A stretch of DNA of 64,000 bases from Georgenia satyanarayanai (GTDB lineage: Bacteria; Actinomycetota; Actinomycetes; Actinomycetales; Actinomycetaceae), in the NCBI RefSeq assembly GCF_900116375.1, contig NZ_UETB01000015.1, forward strand, positions 28,327-92,326. The letters run 5' to 3'. A program made the position numbers and the translations under genes. Below the pieces are notes generated by a model. It saw only the letters and a program-made list of their open reading frames with translations. It was not told the origin of the DNA and searched no databases. Of the stretch, positions 46,403-55,910 are shown in pieces (positions within the stretch are counted from its first letter, which is position 1; each line of letters opens with the position of its first letter).

Positions 46403-47095
46403 ATGAATCGGGCAGACACTAGCGCACACCAGGCACCCCTGCGCAAGGCGCCGAGCATGACCGACGCCGTCACGGCGCGCTTCCACGAGGCGGTCGCCTC
46501 CGGCGAGTGGCCCGTGGGCGAGCGCATCCCGGTCGAGGCCGAGCTCATGGCCTGGGTCGGCGCCGGGCGCAACACCGTGCGCGAGGCGGTCCAGTCGCTC
46601 GTGCGGGCCGGGCTCGTCCGCCGGGAGCAGGGGCGGGGCACCTTCGTCATCGCCCGGTCCGAGCTCGCGACCTCCCTCACCCGTCGCGCGACGCGCGCGC
46701 ACCGGCGGGACGGACTGGAGCTGCGGGCCGCCCTCGACGGCGCGGCAGCCCGGATCGCGGCGCTGCGCCGCGGCGACGAGGACGTCACCGCCCTGCGCGA
46801 GGCGCTCGACGAGCGGACCCGCGCCTGGGAGCAGGACGACCGTCAGGTCCGCATCGTCGCCGACCTCCGGCTGCACCGCGCGGTCGTCGCCGCCACGCAC
46901 AACGAGCTGTTCATGGAGCTCTACGACGGTCTCGTCCCGCTCTACGAGGAGGTGCTCGCGGACGACGTCGACGACGACGAGGACCCCCACGCGGGCGAGC
47001 ACGAGCAGCTCGTCCACGCGATCGTCGAGCGACGGCCGGTCGAGGCGGAGGCCGCGGTCGCCGACATCCTCACGCCCCTCATCGACGAGCTGTGA
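46403..47095 (+). CDS. FadR-subfamily GntR transcriptional regulator
   Basis: A 230-residue regulator. The N-terminal GntR winged helix (GEWPVGERIPVEAELMAWVG, GRNTVREAVQSLVRAGLVRREQGRGTFV, split here) is followed by an all-helical FCD domain (DLRLHRAVVAATHNELFMELYD, HEQLVHAIVERRPVEAEAAV). Acidic stretch DDVDDDED near 190. Divergent from the CynX-type transporter. Confidence 0.92.
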   Translation: MNRADTSAHQAPLRKAPSMTDAVTARFHEAVASGEWPVGERIPVEAELMAWVGAGRNTVREAVQSLVRAGLVRREQGRGTFVIARSELATSLTRRATRAHRRDGLELRAALDGAAARIAALRRGDEDVTALREALDERTRAWEQDDRQVRIVADLRLHRAVVAATHNELFMELYDGLVPLYEEVLADDVDDDEDPHAGEHEQLVHAIVERRPVEAEAAVADILTPLIDEL

Positions 47096-47148
47096 CCTCC
47101 GGCGCCGGCCGGCGGCGTCCGCGCCGGGGACATGCCTAGGCTGCACCC

Positions 47149-47721
47149 ATGCCTGCTGACCGGCGCCCCACCCGGGAGGAGCTGCTCGCCTCGGCCGACC
47201 GCACCCTTCCGCTCGTCGTCGCGCCGGGCCTGCGGGTGCTCTTCTGCGGGATCAACCCCGGGCTCTACTCTGCATGGTCGGGGCACCACTTCGCGCGGCC
47301 GGGCAACCGTTTCTGGCCCGCCCTGCACCGCTCGGGACTCACCCCGCGGCAGCTGGCCCCCTCCGAGCAGGAGCAGCTGCTCTCGTGGGGGCTGGGCGTG
47401 ACGAACGTCGTCGAACGGGCCTCGGCCACCGCCGCGGAGCTCTCCCCCGCCGAGCTGCGGGAGGGCGGCCGGCGCCTGCGGGCCGACGTCGCCGAGCACC
47501 GCCCCGCATGGCTCGCCGTCCTCGGCGTCACCGCCTACCGCACGGCCTTCGACCGGCCCCGCGCCACCTACGGGGAGCAGGACCTGCGGCTGGGGTCCAC
47601 CCGGGTGTGGGTGCTGCCCAACCCGAGCGGCCTCAACGCCCACTTCACGCCGTCGCGACTGGCGGAGGCCTTCGCCGAGCTGCGCCGCGCCGTCGAAAGG
47701 CGCGGCGCAGACCCGGCGTGA
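47149..47721 (+). CDS. mug: G/U mismatch-specific DNA glycosylase Mug
   Basis: A 190-residue member of the uracil-DNA glycosylase superfamily, Mug/TDG branch: motif 1 FCGINPGLYSAWSGHHFA and PGNRFWPALH, and motif 2 LPNPSGLNAHF. It removes uracil or thymine mispaired with G. The ATG is 6 nt after TAGGCT (47137-47142), a leaderless start. Confidence 0.93.
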   Translation: MPADRRPTREELLASADRTLPLVVAPGLRVLFCGINPGLYSAWSGHHFARPGNRFWPALHRSGLTPRQLAPSEQEQLLSWGLGVTNVVERASATAAELSPAELREGGRRLRADVAEHRPAWLAVLGVTAYRTAFDRPRATYGEQDLRLGSTRVWVLPNPSGLNAHFTPSRLAEAFAELRRAVERRGADPA

Positions 47722-47732
47722 GCAGGCCCGGT

Positions 47733-47912
47733 CTAGCCGGACTTGCGGCGGAAGGTGCGCTTGCCGCCACCGTTCACCTGGCTCCCGTGGACCGCGCCGG
47801 TGTTCTGCTGCGCCTGGTGGTTCTGGTGCGCGCGCTCGTTCTTGCGGTCGAGCGCCTGGCGCATCTTCTCCTTGGCCGTCTCGGGCTGCGGTTCCGGCGT
47901 CGTGTCAGCCAT
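47733..47912 (-). CDS. DUF5302 small basic protein
   Basis: A 59-residue protein running MADTTPEPQPETAKEKMRQA, then LDRKNERAHQ, Gln/Asn/Gly-rich middle and KRTFRRKSG at the end. This is the DUF5302 pattern, widespread in Actinobacteria and of unknown function. The ATG at 47910-47912 has GGAGGGACG upstream. Convergent with mug, 11 nt between stops. Confidence 0.85.
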   Translation of the reverse strand: MADTTPEPQPETAKEKMRQALDRKNERAHQNHQAQQNTGAVHGSQVNGGGKRTFRRKSG

Positions 47913-48000
47913 CGTCCCTCCAGGTGTCTCGTGGGCGAGCGGTCCCGGCCAGCCTGCCCTGCCGGCGCCCCGATAGCCAGGACTTAACGAACGGCGGCGC

Positions 48001-49056
48001 TCAGTCCGTCAGCTCGCTCAGCCGCTCACGGGCCTCCTCGACCGCGTGGCGGGCGGCCTCCTCGCGCGCCTCCGCGTCCTCACGCTCCTCTGCAGCATGG
48101 GTACGTTCCTCGTCCAGCTCGGCGAGCTGCTCCTCCAGCCGCTCGAGCTCGCGGCGCAGCTCCTCGGTGCGGGCGGCCGCCTGGAGCACCTGCGCCTCGA
48201 CCCGGGACAGCTCCTCGGCTGCGTCCTCGAGCTCGGCGCGGGCGTGCTCGGCCACGCGCTCCCGGGCGCGCAGCTCACGCTCGGCGCGCCGGATCTCACG
48301 GGCGGTGTCCGCCGGCTCGGGCGTGGGCTCCGGGGCGCTGCGGCGGCTGATCGCCCGGCGCGGCGGCGTCCGCTCCTCCGGTTCCTCGTCGCGCTCCGTG
48401 CTGCGCGGCCGGCGGCTGATCGCCCGACGCGGCGGGGCGTCGTCGTCCTCCGCCGCCGGTTCCTTGCTCGTGGGCGCGGGACGGGTGCGCCGCGCCGTGC
48501 GGGGCGGGGCCGCGGGCTCCTCCTCCGGCTCGGCGGTCTCGACAGCACCGGGCACCGCGAGCGCGCCCTCGATCCCGCCGCTGGGCTCGAGCGCGCGGAC
48601 GAGCAGCAGGCTGCGCACGGCCCGCTCGGCGTCGCGGTCGATGACGGCGGCGGACCACGTCGCCTCCACCTGCTCCTGCGCCGCCCCGGACAGCCCGACG
48701 CCGTGCTCCTCGGCGAGCCGCGCCGCCGTCCTGGTCACCGCGCCGGTCAGCTCGCGGCGGCGCTTGCCGAGCGCGCGCAGCTCGGCGGGGTCCGCGGCGA
48801 CCTGAGCCACCCGCAGCTCGGCGCCGAGCCGGCCGAGCGCGTCGAGATCCTCCGGGTGCTCCCGGGCGACCGCGCCCACCGCCCACGCCGCGACCGAGGC
48901 CTTGGGCAGGGCCTTGACCCTGGTCGCCAGCTCCCGGTCGCCCGCCCGCCTCGTCGCGGCCGCGCGCGCGTTCCGGGTCGCGATGAACTCGGCCGGCGCG
49001 TGGGCGTAGAGCTCTCGCGCGACGGACACCAGCTCGGCGTCGGTGGTCTCGGTCAC
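48001..49056 (-). CDS. Coiled-coil hypothetical protein with duplicated PPRRAISRR motif
   Basis: A 351-residue protein. Residues 1-160 are helical and globular; 165-250 are a Pro/Arg/Glu-rich linker with PPRRAISRR occurring twice; 250-350 form a long acidic coiled coil (ELRRELERLEEQLAELDEER). No signal peptide. I do not recognise a function; the family is seen as hypothetical in Actinobacteria. The Ser in the repeated motif could be a phosphorylation site (inference). Confidence 0.75.
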   Translation of the reverse strand: MTETTDAELVSVARELYAHAPAEFIATRNARAAATRRAGDRELATRVKALPKASVAAWAVGAVAREHPEDLDALGRLGAELRVAQVAADPAELRALGKRRRELTGAVTRTAARLAEEHGVGLSGAAQEQVEATWSAAVIDRDAERAVRSLLLVRALEPSGGIEGALAVPGAVETAEPEEEPAAPPRTARRTRPAPTSKEPAAEDDDAPPRRAISRRPRSTERDEEPEERTPPRRAISRRSAPEPTPEPADTAREIRRAERELRARERVAEHARAELEDAAEELSRVEAQVLQAAARTEELRRELERLEEQLAELDEERTHAAEEREDAEAREEAARHAVEEARERLSELTD

Positions 49057-49165
49057 GGCCGTAGCCTGGCACGGAAGCCCCCGCCCGCGCCCTTCCAGCG
49101 GCTCTGCGAGGACCGCCCGGGGACTCGGCTCCCGGCACCGGGCACGGTGCTCGTCGACGGACTGC

Positions 49166-49576
49166 TCAGCCGCTGACCGTCGGACCGGCCTCCTCGGGGG
49201 TGAGGACGATGACGCAGCGGCGCTCCCGCTCCATCGCCGCGCGGTACTCGTCCCAGTCCTCGTGCTCCCCCGAGACGCGACGGTAGTAGTCGACGAGAAG
49301 ATCCATCGCCTCGGGCAGCGAGACGATCTCGACGGTGCCGGTCAGCTGCACCCACGGCCCGAAGAACCGCTCGCTGAGCTGGCACAGGGACGCGCGGGGC
49401 GTGCGCCGCAGGTTGCGCACCTTGACCGCCGTCTCACGGGTGCTGACGAGGACGCGCCCGTGGTCGTCGACCGCTGCCAGGACCGGTGACTGCTGCGCGT
49501 CGCCGCTGCGTCTGCGGGTGGAGAGGACGCCGCGCGGGTTGGCCCGCACGAACTCGAGTGCCGCGCCGATGTCCAC
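49166..49576 (-). CDS. PPOX-class (F420/FMN) oxidoreductase
   Basis: A 136-residue split-barrel flavin/F420-binding protein: ALEFVRANPRGVLSTRRRSG, PVLAAVDDHGRVLVSTRETA, KVRNLRRTPRASLCQL and WVQLTGTVEIV. Pyridoxamine-phosphate-oxidase-like F420-dependent enzymes share this pattern. The gene starts 3 nt after the gcvH stop, so it is part of the glycine cleavage operon transcript. Confidence 0.88.
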   Translation of the reverse strand: MDIGAALEFVRANPRGVLSTRRRSGDAQQSPVLAAVDDHGRVLVSTRETAVKVRNLRRTPRASLCQLSERFFGPWVQLTGTVEIVSLPEAMDLLVDYYRRVSGEHEDWDEYRAAMERERRCVIVLTPEEAGPTVSG

Positions 49577-49579
49577 GGC

Positions 49580-49966
49580 TCAGTCGGCGATCTCGGCGCC
49601 GGTGGTCTCGGCGTACTCCTCGGGTGAGAGGAGCTCGGACTCCTCCGCCACCTCGACGGCGAAGAGCCAGCCGTCCCCGAAGGGCTCGCGGTTGACGAGC
49701 GACGGGTCGTCCAGGGCCTCCTGGTTCACCGCCGTGACGGTGCCGGTGAGGGGCGCGTAGAGGTCGGAGACGGACTTCGTCGACTCCACCTCTCCGCAGG
49801 TCTCTCCCGCCGACACCTCGGCGCCGACCTCCGGCAGGTCGAGGTAGACGATGTCGCCCAGGGCGTCGGTCGCGACGGTGGTGATGCCCACGCGCACGGG
49901 GGTGAGGGAGTCGTCGACCCACTCGTGCTCGGCGGTGTACTTGAGGTCGGGACGGATGGTGGCCAT
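49580..49966 (-). CDS. gcvH: Glycine cleavage system H protein
   Basis: A 128-residue lipoyl-carrier protein. The lipoylated Lys64 is in [20 protein letters not shown] at the N-terminus and [13 protein letters not shown] near the C-terminus are typical. It shuttles the aminomethyl group between P and T proteins. Third gene of gcvP-T-H. Confidence 0.95.
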   Translation of the reverse strand: MATIRPDLKYTAEHEWVDDSLTPVRVGITTVATDALGDIVYLDLPEVGAEVSAGETCGEVESTKSVSDLYAPLTGTVTAVNQEALDDPSLVNREPFGDGWLFAVEVAEESELLSPEEYAETTGAEIAD

Positions 49967-49986
49967 GGCTTCTCCTCAGCAGGTGG

Positions 49987-51099
49987 TCAGGGACGACGGT
50001 AGAACGGACGCTCGACGACGGCGAAGGGTTCTCGCCGGCCGCGCACGTCGACGTCGAGCGCGGTGCCGACCTCCGCGGCGGCGGGGTCGACGACGGCGAG
50101 GGCGATCGGGTGGCCGAGCGTGGGGCTGGGCAGGCCGGAGGTGACGACGCCGACCTCCTCCTCCCCCAGCACGACGGGTGCGCCCTGGCGCGCGGCGCGG
50201 CGGCCCTGGCCGGCGAGGCCGACGAGGACCCGCCGTCCGGGCTCGCCCGCCTCGTGGGCAGCGCGGATCCGCTCCAGCGCCGTGCGGCCGACGAAGTCCG
50301 CCGTCTTGCGGCGCAGACCGACGATGCCACCGAGCCCCACGGTGAAGGGGTCGACGTCGCGGCCCAGCTCGTTGCCGTACAGCGGCAGCGCGGCCTCCAG
50401 CCGCAGGGAGTCGCGCGCGGCGAGCCCGGCGGGCACCAGGCCGGCGTCCGCGCCGGCGTCCAGCAGGGCGTGCCACAGGGCGACGGCGTGCTCCCCCGGC
50501 ACGAGGATCTCGACCCCGTCCTCCCCGGTGTAGCCCGTGCGGGCGAGCAGCACGCGCTGCCCGACCAGCGTGCTCCAGCGGGAGGAGTAGTAGCGCAGGT
50601 CGTCGACCGGTTCAGCGGCGAGCGCCGTCACGATCTCGACAGCGCGCGGCCCCTGGACGGCGAGGAGCGCCGTCTCTTGGGTTGCCGCGCCGATGCGGAC
50701 GTCGAAGCCCTTGACGCGCAGGAAGAGCTCGGCGAGCACGGCGGACGTGTTGGCCGCGTTCGGCACGGTGAGGAACCTGTCCTCCCCTACGCGGTAGACG
50801 ATGAGGTCGTCGACGATGCCGCCCTCGGGCGTGCACAGCAGCGTGTACTTCGCCCGGCCCACCTCGAGGGTGGAGATCGAGCCGACGACGGCGTGGTCGA
50901 GGAACGCCCCGGCGCCAGGCCCGTCGACCCACACGGTGCCCATGTGGCTGAGGTCGAAGAGCCCCGCGGCCTCGCGCACGGCGCGGTGCTCGGCCAGCTG
51001 GGAGCCGTAGTGCAGCGGCATGTGCCAGCCGGCGAAGCTCGTCATCGTCGCCCCCAGCGCCGCGTGCTCGGCGCGCAGAGCGGTCTGCTTCTCGCTCAT
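49987..51099 (-). CDS. gcvT: Glycine cleavage system T protein (aminomethyltransferase)
   Basis: A 370-residue folate-dependent enzyme: [37 protein letters not shown], the folate-binding DD in [25 protein letters not shown] and [18 protein letters not shown]. The ATG overlaps the gcvP stop (ATGA), giving coupled translation. Confidence 0.95.
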   Translation of the reverse strand: MSEKQTALRAEHAALGATMTSFAGWHMPLHYGSQLAEHRAVREAAGLFDLSHMGTVWVDGPGAGAFLDHAVVGSISTLEVGRAKYTLLCTPEGGIVDDLIVYRVGEDRFLTVPNAANTSAVLAELFLRVKGFDVRIGAATQETALLAVQGPRAVEIVTALAAEPVDDLRYYSSRWSTLVGQRVLLARTGYTGEDGVEILVPGEHAVALWHALLDAGADAGLVPAGLAARDSLRLEAALPLYGNELGRDVDPFTVGLGGIVGLRRKTADFVGRTALERIRAAHEAGEPGRRVLVGLAGQGRRAARQGAPVVLGEEEVGVVTSGLPSPTLGHPIALAVVDPAAAEVGTALDVDVRGRREPFAVVERPFYRRP

Positions 51100-53924
51100 C
51101 GGTCCTCCTCGAACGCCTCGGGCGGCGGGCACGCGCACACGAGGTTGCGGTCCCCGTAGGCGTTGTCGATGCGGCTCACCGGCGGGAAGTACTTGTCCTG
51201 CCGCAGCACGGGAACCGGGAAGGCGGCCTGCTCGCGCGGGTAGGCCCGGTCCCAGGAGTCGGTGGCGACGTCGGCCGCCGGGTGCGGGGCGCGGCGCACC
51301 GGGCTGTCGGCGACGTCGACCTCGCCGTCGAGGATCTGCTGGATCTCCCCGTGGATGGCCACCATCGCCTCGACGAAGCGGTCGAGCTCGGCGCGGTCCT
51401 CGCTCTCGGTGGGCTCGACCATGAGCGTGCCGGCCACCGGGAAGGACAGCGTGGGGGCGTGGAAGCCGAAGTCGACAAGCCGCTTGGCCACGTCCTCGGC
51501 CGTCACCCCCGAACGCTTCGTCAGCTCGCGCAGGTCGAGGATGCACTCGTGGGCCACGAGCCCGTCGGCCCCCGTGTAGAGGACCGGGAAGTACGGGTCC
51601 AACGCCTTCGCGACGTAGTTCGCCGCGAGCAGCGCGCTACGGGTGGCGGCCGCCAGGCCCTCGGCGCCCATGAGCGCGATGTAGGCCCAGGAGATGGGCA
51701 GCACCCCGGCGGACCCGTAGCGGGTGGCGGAGACGGGCACCGCGCCGTCGTCGCCGGCGGCATCCCCGGGCAGGAAGGGGGCCAGGTGCTCGCGCACCGC
51801 GACGGGGCCCACGCCGGGGCCGCCCCCGCCGTGGGGGATGCAGAAGGTCTTGTGGAGGTTGAGGTGGGAGACGTCGCCGCCGAACTCCCCCGGCTGGGCG
51901 AGGCCGATGAGGGCGTTGAGGTTGGCGCCGTCGACGTAGACCTGCCCGCCGGCCGCATGGACGGCCTCGCACACCTCGCGCACCTCGGTGTCGAAGACGC
52001 CGTGGGTGGAGGGGTAGGTGAGCATGATCGCGGCGAGCTGGTCGCCGTGCTGCTCGATGCGCGCGTGGAGGTCGGCGGTGTCGATCGAGCCGTCGTCGGC
52101 GGTCCTGACGGTGACGACCCTCATCCCGGCGAGCACGGCGGAGGCCGCGTTCGTCCCGTGGGCCGAGGACGGGATGAGGCACACGGTCCGCTCGCCCTCG
52201 CCGCGCGAGCGGTGGTAGCCGCGGATCGCGAGAAGGCCGGCGAGCTCGCCCTGGGAGCCGGCGTTGGGCTGAACGGATACGCGGTCGTAGCCGGTAATCT
52301 CCGCGAGCCAGCCCTCGAGCTCGTCGACGAGCTCGCGCCAGCCCGCGGTCTGGTGGTCCGGCGCCAGCGGGTGGATCGTGGCGAAGCCGGGCCACAGCAT
52401 CGCCTGCATCTCCGTCGCCGCGTTGAGCTTCATCGTGCACGAGCCGAGCGGGATCATCGTGCGGTCCAGCGCGAGGTCGCGGTCGGCGAGCCGGCGCAGG
52501 TAGCGCATCATCTGCGTCTCCGAGCGGTGGGCGTGGAAGGTGGGGTGGGTGAGGAAGTCGCTCGTGCGGCGCAGCGGCGCGGGGACCTCGAAGCCTCCGC
52601 CGGGCCCGGACCCCTCGACCCCGAAGGCGGCGAGGACGGTCGCGAGGTGCTCCGGCGTCGTCGTCTCGTCGCAGGAGATGCCGATCGTGTCCGCGTCGAC
52701 GAGCCGCAGGTTGACCCCGGCCCGGTCCGCCTCGGCCACGACGTCGGCCGCCCGGCCGGGGACGCGGACGGTGACGGTGTCGAAGAACGCGTCGTGGACG
52801 ACGTCGACCCCGCCGGCGGCGAGCCGCATTGCCAGGGTGCGGGCGGCGCCGTGGGCGTGGCGGGCGATCTCCCGCAGGCCGTCGGGCCCGTGGTAGACGG
52901 CGTACATGCCGGCGACGACGGCGAGCAGCGCCTGCGCGGTGCAGATGTTGCTCGTGGCCTTCTCCCGGCGGATGTGCTGCTCGCGCGGCTGGAGGGCCAG
53001 GCGCAGCGCGGGACGGCCCTCGCTGTCCTTGGAGACGCCGACGAGCCGGCCGGGCAGCTGGCGCTCCAGGCCCTCGCGCACCGCCATGAAGGCGGCGTGC
53101 GGGCCCCCGAAGAAGAGCGGGACGCCGAAGCGTTGCGCGGAGCCGACGGCGACGTCTGCGCCCTGCTCCCCCGGCGGGGCGATGAGCGTGAGGGCGAGGA
53201 GGTCGGCGGCGACGGTGACCATCGCGCCGCGCTCCTTCGCCTCGGCGACGAGGGCGGCGTGGTCGCGCAACCGACCCGAGGTGCCGGGCTGCTGGAGGAC
53301 CAGGCCGGTGACGCCGTCGGGCAGGTCCGGCAGGCCGCCGTCGAGGTCCGCGACGACGACGGTGATGCCGACCGCCTCCGCCCGCGCGAGGACGACGGCG
53401 AGGGTCTGCGGGTGGAGCTCGTCGTCGAGCACGACGGTGGCGGCCTTGGAGGCCTTGTTCGCGCGCTGCATGAGGAGCACGGCCTCGGCGACGGCGGTGG
53501 CCTCGTCCAGCAGCGAGGCGCCCGCGACCGGCAGGCCGGTGAGGTCGGCGACCGCCGTCTGGAAGTTGAGCAGCCCCTCGAGGCGGCCCTGGGAGATCTC
53601 CGGCTGGTAGGGGGTGTAGGCGGTGTACCAGGCGGGCGACTCCAAGACGCCCCGCCGGATGACCGACGGCGTGTGGGTGCCGTAGTAGCCCTGGCCAATC
53701 ATCTGGACCCGCTGGACGTTGCGCCCGGCGAGCTCGCGCAGCCGGTCGAGGACCTGGGCCTCGCTGCGCGGCGCCGGCAGGTCGAGGGGCCGCTGCTGGC
53801 GGATGGCCGGCGGTACCGAGTCGAGGAGCGGGCGCCAGTCGGCGTGGCTGAGCGACTCGAGCATGGCGGCGGTGTCGGCGACGCGGGGGCCGATGTGGCG
53901 GTCGGCAAAGGACGGTGAGGACAT
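51096..53924 (-). CDS. gcvP: Glycine dehydrogenase (decarboxylating), P protein
   Basis: A 942-residue single-chain P protein with two aminotransferase-like halves. RHIGP is near the start; the PLP lysine is in [20 protein letters not shown] (about 688). It decarboxylates glycine and loads the H protein. I prefer the ATG at 53922-53924 (GGAG 8 nt upstream) over the GTG two codons earlier. A glycine riboswitch precedes it by 40 nt. Confidence 0.95.
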   Translation of the reverse strand: MSSPSFADRHIGPRVADTAAMLESLSHADWRPLLDSVPPAIRQQRPLDLPAPRSEAQVLDRLRELAGRNVQRVQMIGQGYYGTHTPSVIRRGVLESPAWYTAYTPYQPEISQGRLEGLLNFQTAVADLTGLPVAGASLLDEATAVAEAVLLMQRANKASKAATVVLDDELHPQTLAVVLARAEAVGITVVVADLDGGLPDLPDGVTGLVLQQPGTSGRLRDHAALVAEAKERGAMVTVAADLLALTLIAPPGEQGADVAVGSAQRFGVPLFFGGPHAAFMAVREGLERQLPGRLVGVSKDSEGRPALRLALQPREQHIRREKATSNICTAQALLAVVAGMYAVYHGPDGLREIARHAHGAARTLAMRLAAGGVDVVHDAFFDTVTVRVPGRAADVVAEADRAGVNLRLVDADTIGISCDETTTPEHLATVLAAFGVEGSGPGGGFEVPAPLRRTSDFLTHPTFHAHRSETQMMRYLRRLADRDLALDRTMIPLGSCTMKLNAATEMQAMLWPGFATIHPLAPDHQTAGWRELVDELEGWLAEITGYDRVSVQPNAGSQGELAGLLAIRGYHRSRGEGERTVCLIPSSAHGTNAASAVLAGMRVVTVRTADDGSIDTADLHARIEQHGDQLAAIMLTYPSTHGVFDTEVREVCEAVHAAGGQVYVDGANLNALIGLAQPGEFGGDVSHLNLHKTFCIPHGGGGPGVGPVAVREHLAPFLPGDAAGDDGAVPVSATRYGSAGVLPISWAYIALMGAEGLAAATRSALLAANYVAKALDPYFPVLYTGADGLVAHECILDLRELTKRSGVTAEDVAKRLVDFGFHAPTLSFPVAGTLMVEPTESEDRAELDRFVEAMVAIHGEIQQILDGEVDVADSPVRRAPHPAADVATDSWDRAYPREQAAFPVPVLRQDKYFPPVSRIDNAYGDRNLVCACPPPEAFEEDR

Positions 53925-53964
53925 GGACACGGCTCCGGGGTGGCGGGGAACTGGGTCCTCCCCG

Positions 53965-54133
53965 CTCTGTCATGGGACCTGAGAGTTTTCGCGAGCCGGG
54001 CTCGCCTGCACCGTCGGTGAGCGCTGACGCGCTGCTTTCCAGAGCTGCCTGATCGCGGCGGTACCGGGGCCTGAGAGATTAGCGGGAGGGCTTGCTCCTT
54101 CGGCGCCCGCGCAGGGCGGGACTCTCCCGCCGC
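53965..54133 (-). ncRNA. Tandem glycine riboswitch upstream of gcvP
   Basis: Read on the minus strand the segment shows GCGGGAGAGT, GCCGAAGGAGCAA and CTCTCAGG for the first aptamer, a short linker, then CTCTGGAAAG, CACCGACGGTGCAGG, AACTCTCAGGT and CATGACAGAG for the second. This is the conserved order of tandem glycine riboswitches, which switch glycine cleavage genes on when glycine binds. Confidence 0.92.
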
Positions 54134-54248
54134 GGGTGGGCGGCGTATCGAGTTGTCCAGGTCACACTACCCGGCGCCCCGGACATCGGTCGCCGCGCCC
54201 GTCCGTGGGACCCTGGGGCACGACCGATCCCCCGAGCAAGGACGACGA

Positions 54249-54929
54249 TTGACGCACGCCTCCCTCCCCACCGCCCTCGAGCCGATGCGGCCCACGGCCG
54301 TGCTCCTCGACCTCGACGGCACGATCAGTGACTCCGGTCCGGTCATCACCGCCTCGATCGCCGAGACGCTCGCCCACTTCGGCTACCCGGCGCAGACACG
54401 GGAGGAGCTGCTCCGCTTCGTCGGCCCGCCCATCCGGGACGGCTTCCGCGCCTTCGCCGGTGTGCCGGAGGACCAGCTGTCCGCCGTCGTCGCCGACTAC
54501 CGCGCCCGCTACGACGAGCGGATGCTCCAGGCACCGGTCTTCCCGGGCATGGCCGAGCTGGTCCGAGAGCTCCACGGCCGCGGTGTGCCCCTCGCCCTGG
54601 CGACCTCCAAGCGGCAGGCGCTCGCCGTCGTCGTCCTCGACGACGCGGACCTGTCCCGGTACTTCACCGTCATCCGTGGTGCCTCCGCCGACGAGAAGCG
54701 GGCCGCCAAGGCCGACGTCGTCGAGGACGCGCTTGCCGGGCTTCGCGAGCGGGACGTCGACCTCTCGCGCGCCGTCATGGTCGGGGACCGTCACCACGAC
54801 GTCGACGGCGCGGGCGCGCACGGCCTGCCGACCGTTCTCGTCGGGTGGGGCTACGGCCGGCCGGGTGAGGAGGACGGTGCCCACGCCGTCGTCCACGAGG
54901 CCGCCGAGCTCGCTCGACTCCTGTCCTGA
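54249..54929 (+). CDS. HAD-family hydrolase (phosphoglycolate phosphatase-like)
   Basis: A 226-residue HAD phosphatase: motif I LLDLDGTISDSGP with the nucleophilic Asp, PVFPGMAELV, motif II LALATSK, Lys in ADEKRAAKADVV, and motif IV MVGDRHHDVDGA. The TTG at 54249 follows AAGGA at 6 nt; the ATG at 54285 (MRPTAVLLDLDG) is the alternative. The substrate is unknown. Confidence 0.87.
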   Translation: MTHASLPTALEPMRPTAVLLDLDGTISDSGPVITASIAETLAHFGYPAQTREELLRFVGPPIRDGFRAFAGVPEDQLSAVVADYRARYDERMLQAPVFPGMAELVRELHGRGVPLALATSKRQALAVVVLDDADLSRYFTVIRGASADEKRAAKADVVEDALAGLRERDVDLSRAVMVGDRHHDVDGAGAHGLPTVLVGWGYGRPGEEDGAHAVVHEAAELARLLS

Positions 54930-54936
54930 GACACGA

Positions 54937-54967
54937 CTGCGCCCCGTGCCGGTGGCACGGGGCGCAG
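54937..54967. terminator. Bidirectional hairpin terminator
   Basis: CTGCGCCCCGTGCC (54937-54950) and GGCACGGGGCGCAG (54954-54967) pair perfectly around GGT. It lies between the convergent HAD and DUF4282 genes. Confidence 0.8.
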
Positions 54968-54980
54968 CGTCACGGGTGGG

Positions 54981-55433
54981 TCAGGAGCGCGGGAGGCCCT
55001 GGCTGCGGTGGATGTCGTCGGACATCCGCACGAGCGCGAAGTAGAACTCCAGCGTCATCCGGAAGAACGCGAGGCTGACGAGCAGCACGATCGGGCCGAT
55101 GAGCAGGACGAGCACGCCGAAGACCGGGTCCGCCGCGAAGCTGGCGAAGACCAGGAACAGCCAGTACAGCGCCGAGAGGATCATGACGGCGAGGTACACC
55201 CAGCTGACGAGCTTGGGCGTGATGAGGGTGTGGAACTTCCAGTCGAGGAGCGCCGCGAAGAAGTTCTTCGGCGACTCACCCTGCGGGCCCGCCTGCGGGG
55301 CGCCGGGGGCGCCGTAGCCCCACTGCTGCTGGCCCTGCTGCTGCTGCGGCTGCGGGTAGGCCGGCGGGGGCGGCGGGACCTGGCCGGGCTGGCCCTGCGG
55401 GGGCTGGTAGGGGCTGGGAGGAGGGGTGGACAC
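54981..55433 (-). CDS. DUF4282 membrane protein
   Basis: A 150-residue protein: a Pro/Gln-rich N-terminus (residues 1-50), then FFAALLDWKFHTLITPKLV and two helices (VYLAVMILSALYWLFLVFA, VLVLLIGPIVLLVSLAFFR) with MTLEFYFALVRMSDDIH. This is the DUF4282 family of unknown function. GTG start at 55431-55433. Confidence 0.85.
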   Translation of the reverse strand: MSTPPPSPYQPPQGQPGQVPPPPPAYPQPQQQQGQQQWGYGAPGAPQAGPQGESPKNFFAALLDWKFHTLITPKLVSWVYLAVMILSALYWLFLVFASFAADPVFGVLVLLIGPIVLLVSLAFFRMTLEFYFALVRMSDDIHRSQGLPRS

Positions 55434-55615
55434 GGCGGAGCCTTTCCGGTCGAGGGTTGGGGCACCGGCGAGGCTAGCCGAGGCCCCGCGACCGTCCACG
55501 GATGCCGACGCCCAGCTCGGTGTGACCCTGCCCACGCGCAGCGGATGCGGTCCCCAGCACGCGTGCCTACCGTCATGGGGCGGCCACGCCCGTGGCCCGA
55601 GGGAGGAGCAGAGCG

Positions 55616-55894
55616 ATGGCATCGGAGACGAGCACGACGACCGACCACGACGAGATCCGCCGCTGGGTCGAGGAGCACGACGGGAAGCCCGCCAGCGTGC
55701 GCGGTACCGAGGACGGCGACACCGCCGGCGTCCTGCGGATCGACTTCCCGGGCGGCGCCGGCACCGACGAGCTCGAGCACATCAGCTGGGAGGACTGGTT
55801 CGCCAAGTTCGAGGACGAGAAGCTCGCCTTCCTCTACCAGGAGCAGAAGGCGAGCGGCGAGGACAGCACCTTCTTCAAGCTCGTCTCCCGCTGA
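55616..55894 (+). CDS. Small conserved acidic hypothetical protein
   Basis: A 92-residue soluble protein. TDHDEIRRWVEEHDGKPASV, LRIDFPGGAGTDELEHISWE and DWFAKFEDEKLAFLYQEQ follow a pattern conserved in many bacteria but not functionally assigned. The ATG has GGAGGA 8 nt upstream. It lies 16 nt upstream of the SDR gene. Confidence 0.8.
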   Translation: MASETSTTTDHDEIRRWVEEHDGKPASVRGTEDGDTAGVLRIDFPGGAGTDELEHISWEDWFAKFEDEKLAFLYQEQKASGEDSTFFKLVSR

Positions 55895-55910
55895 CCGGAG
55901 GGCAGAGACC

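Noticed and set aside
48300..48440. Repeated CGGCGGCTGATCGCCCG units as a CRISPR or DNA repeat
   Set aside because: Two copies only, in frame within a coding sequence, reflecting the duplicated PPRRAISRR peptide.
51282..53918. 878-codon plus-strand open frame opposite gcvP
   Set aside because: Antisense shadow; gcvP is unambiguous.
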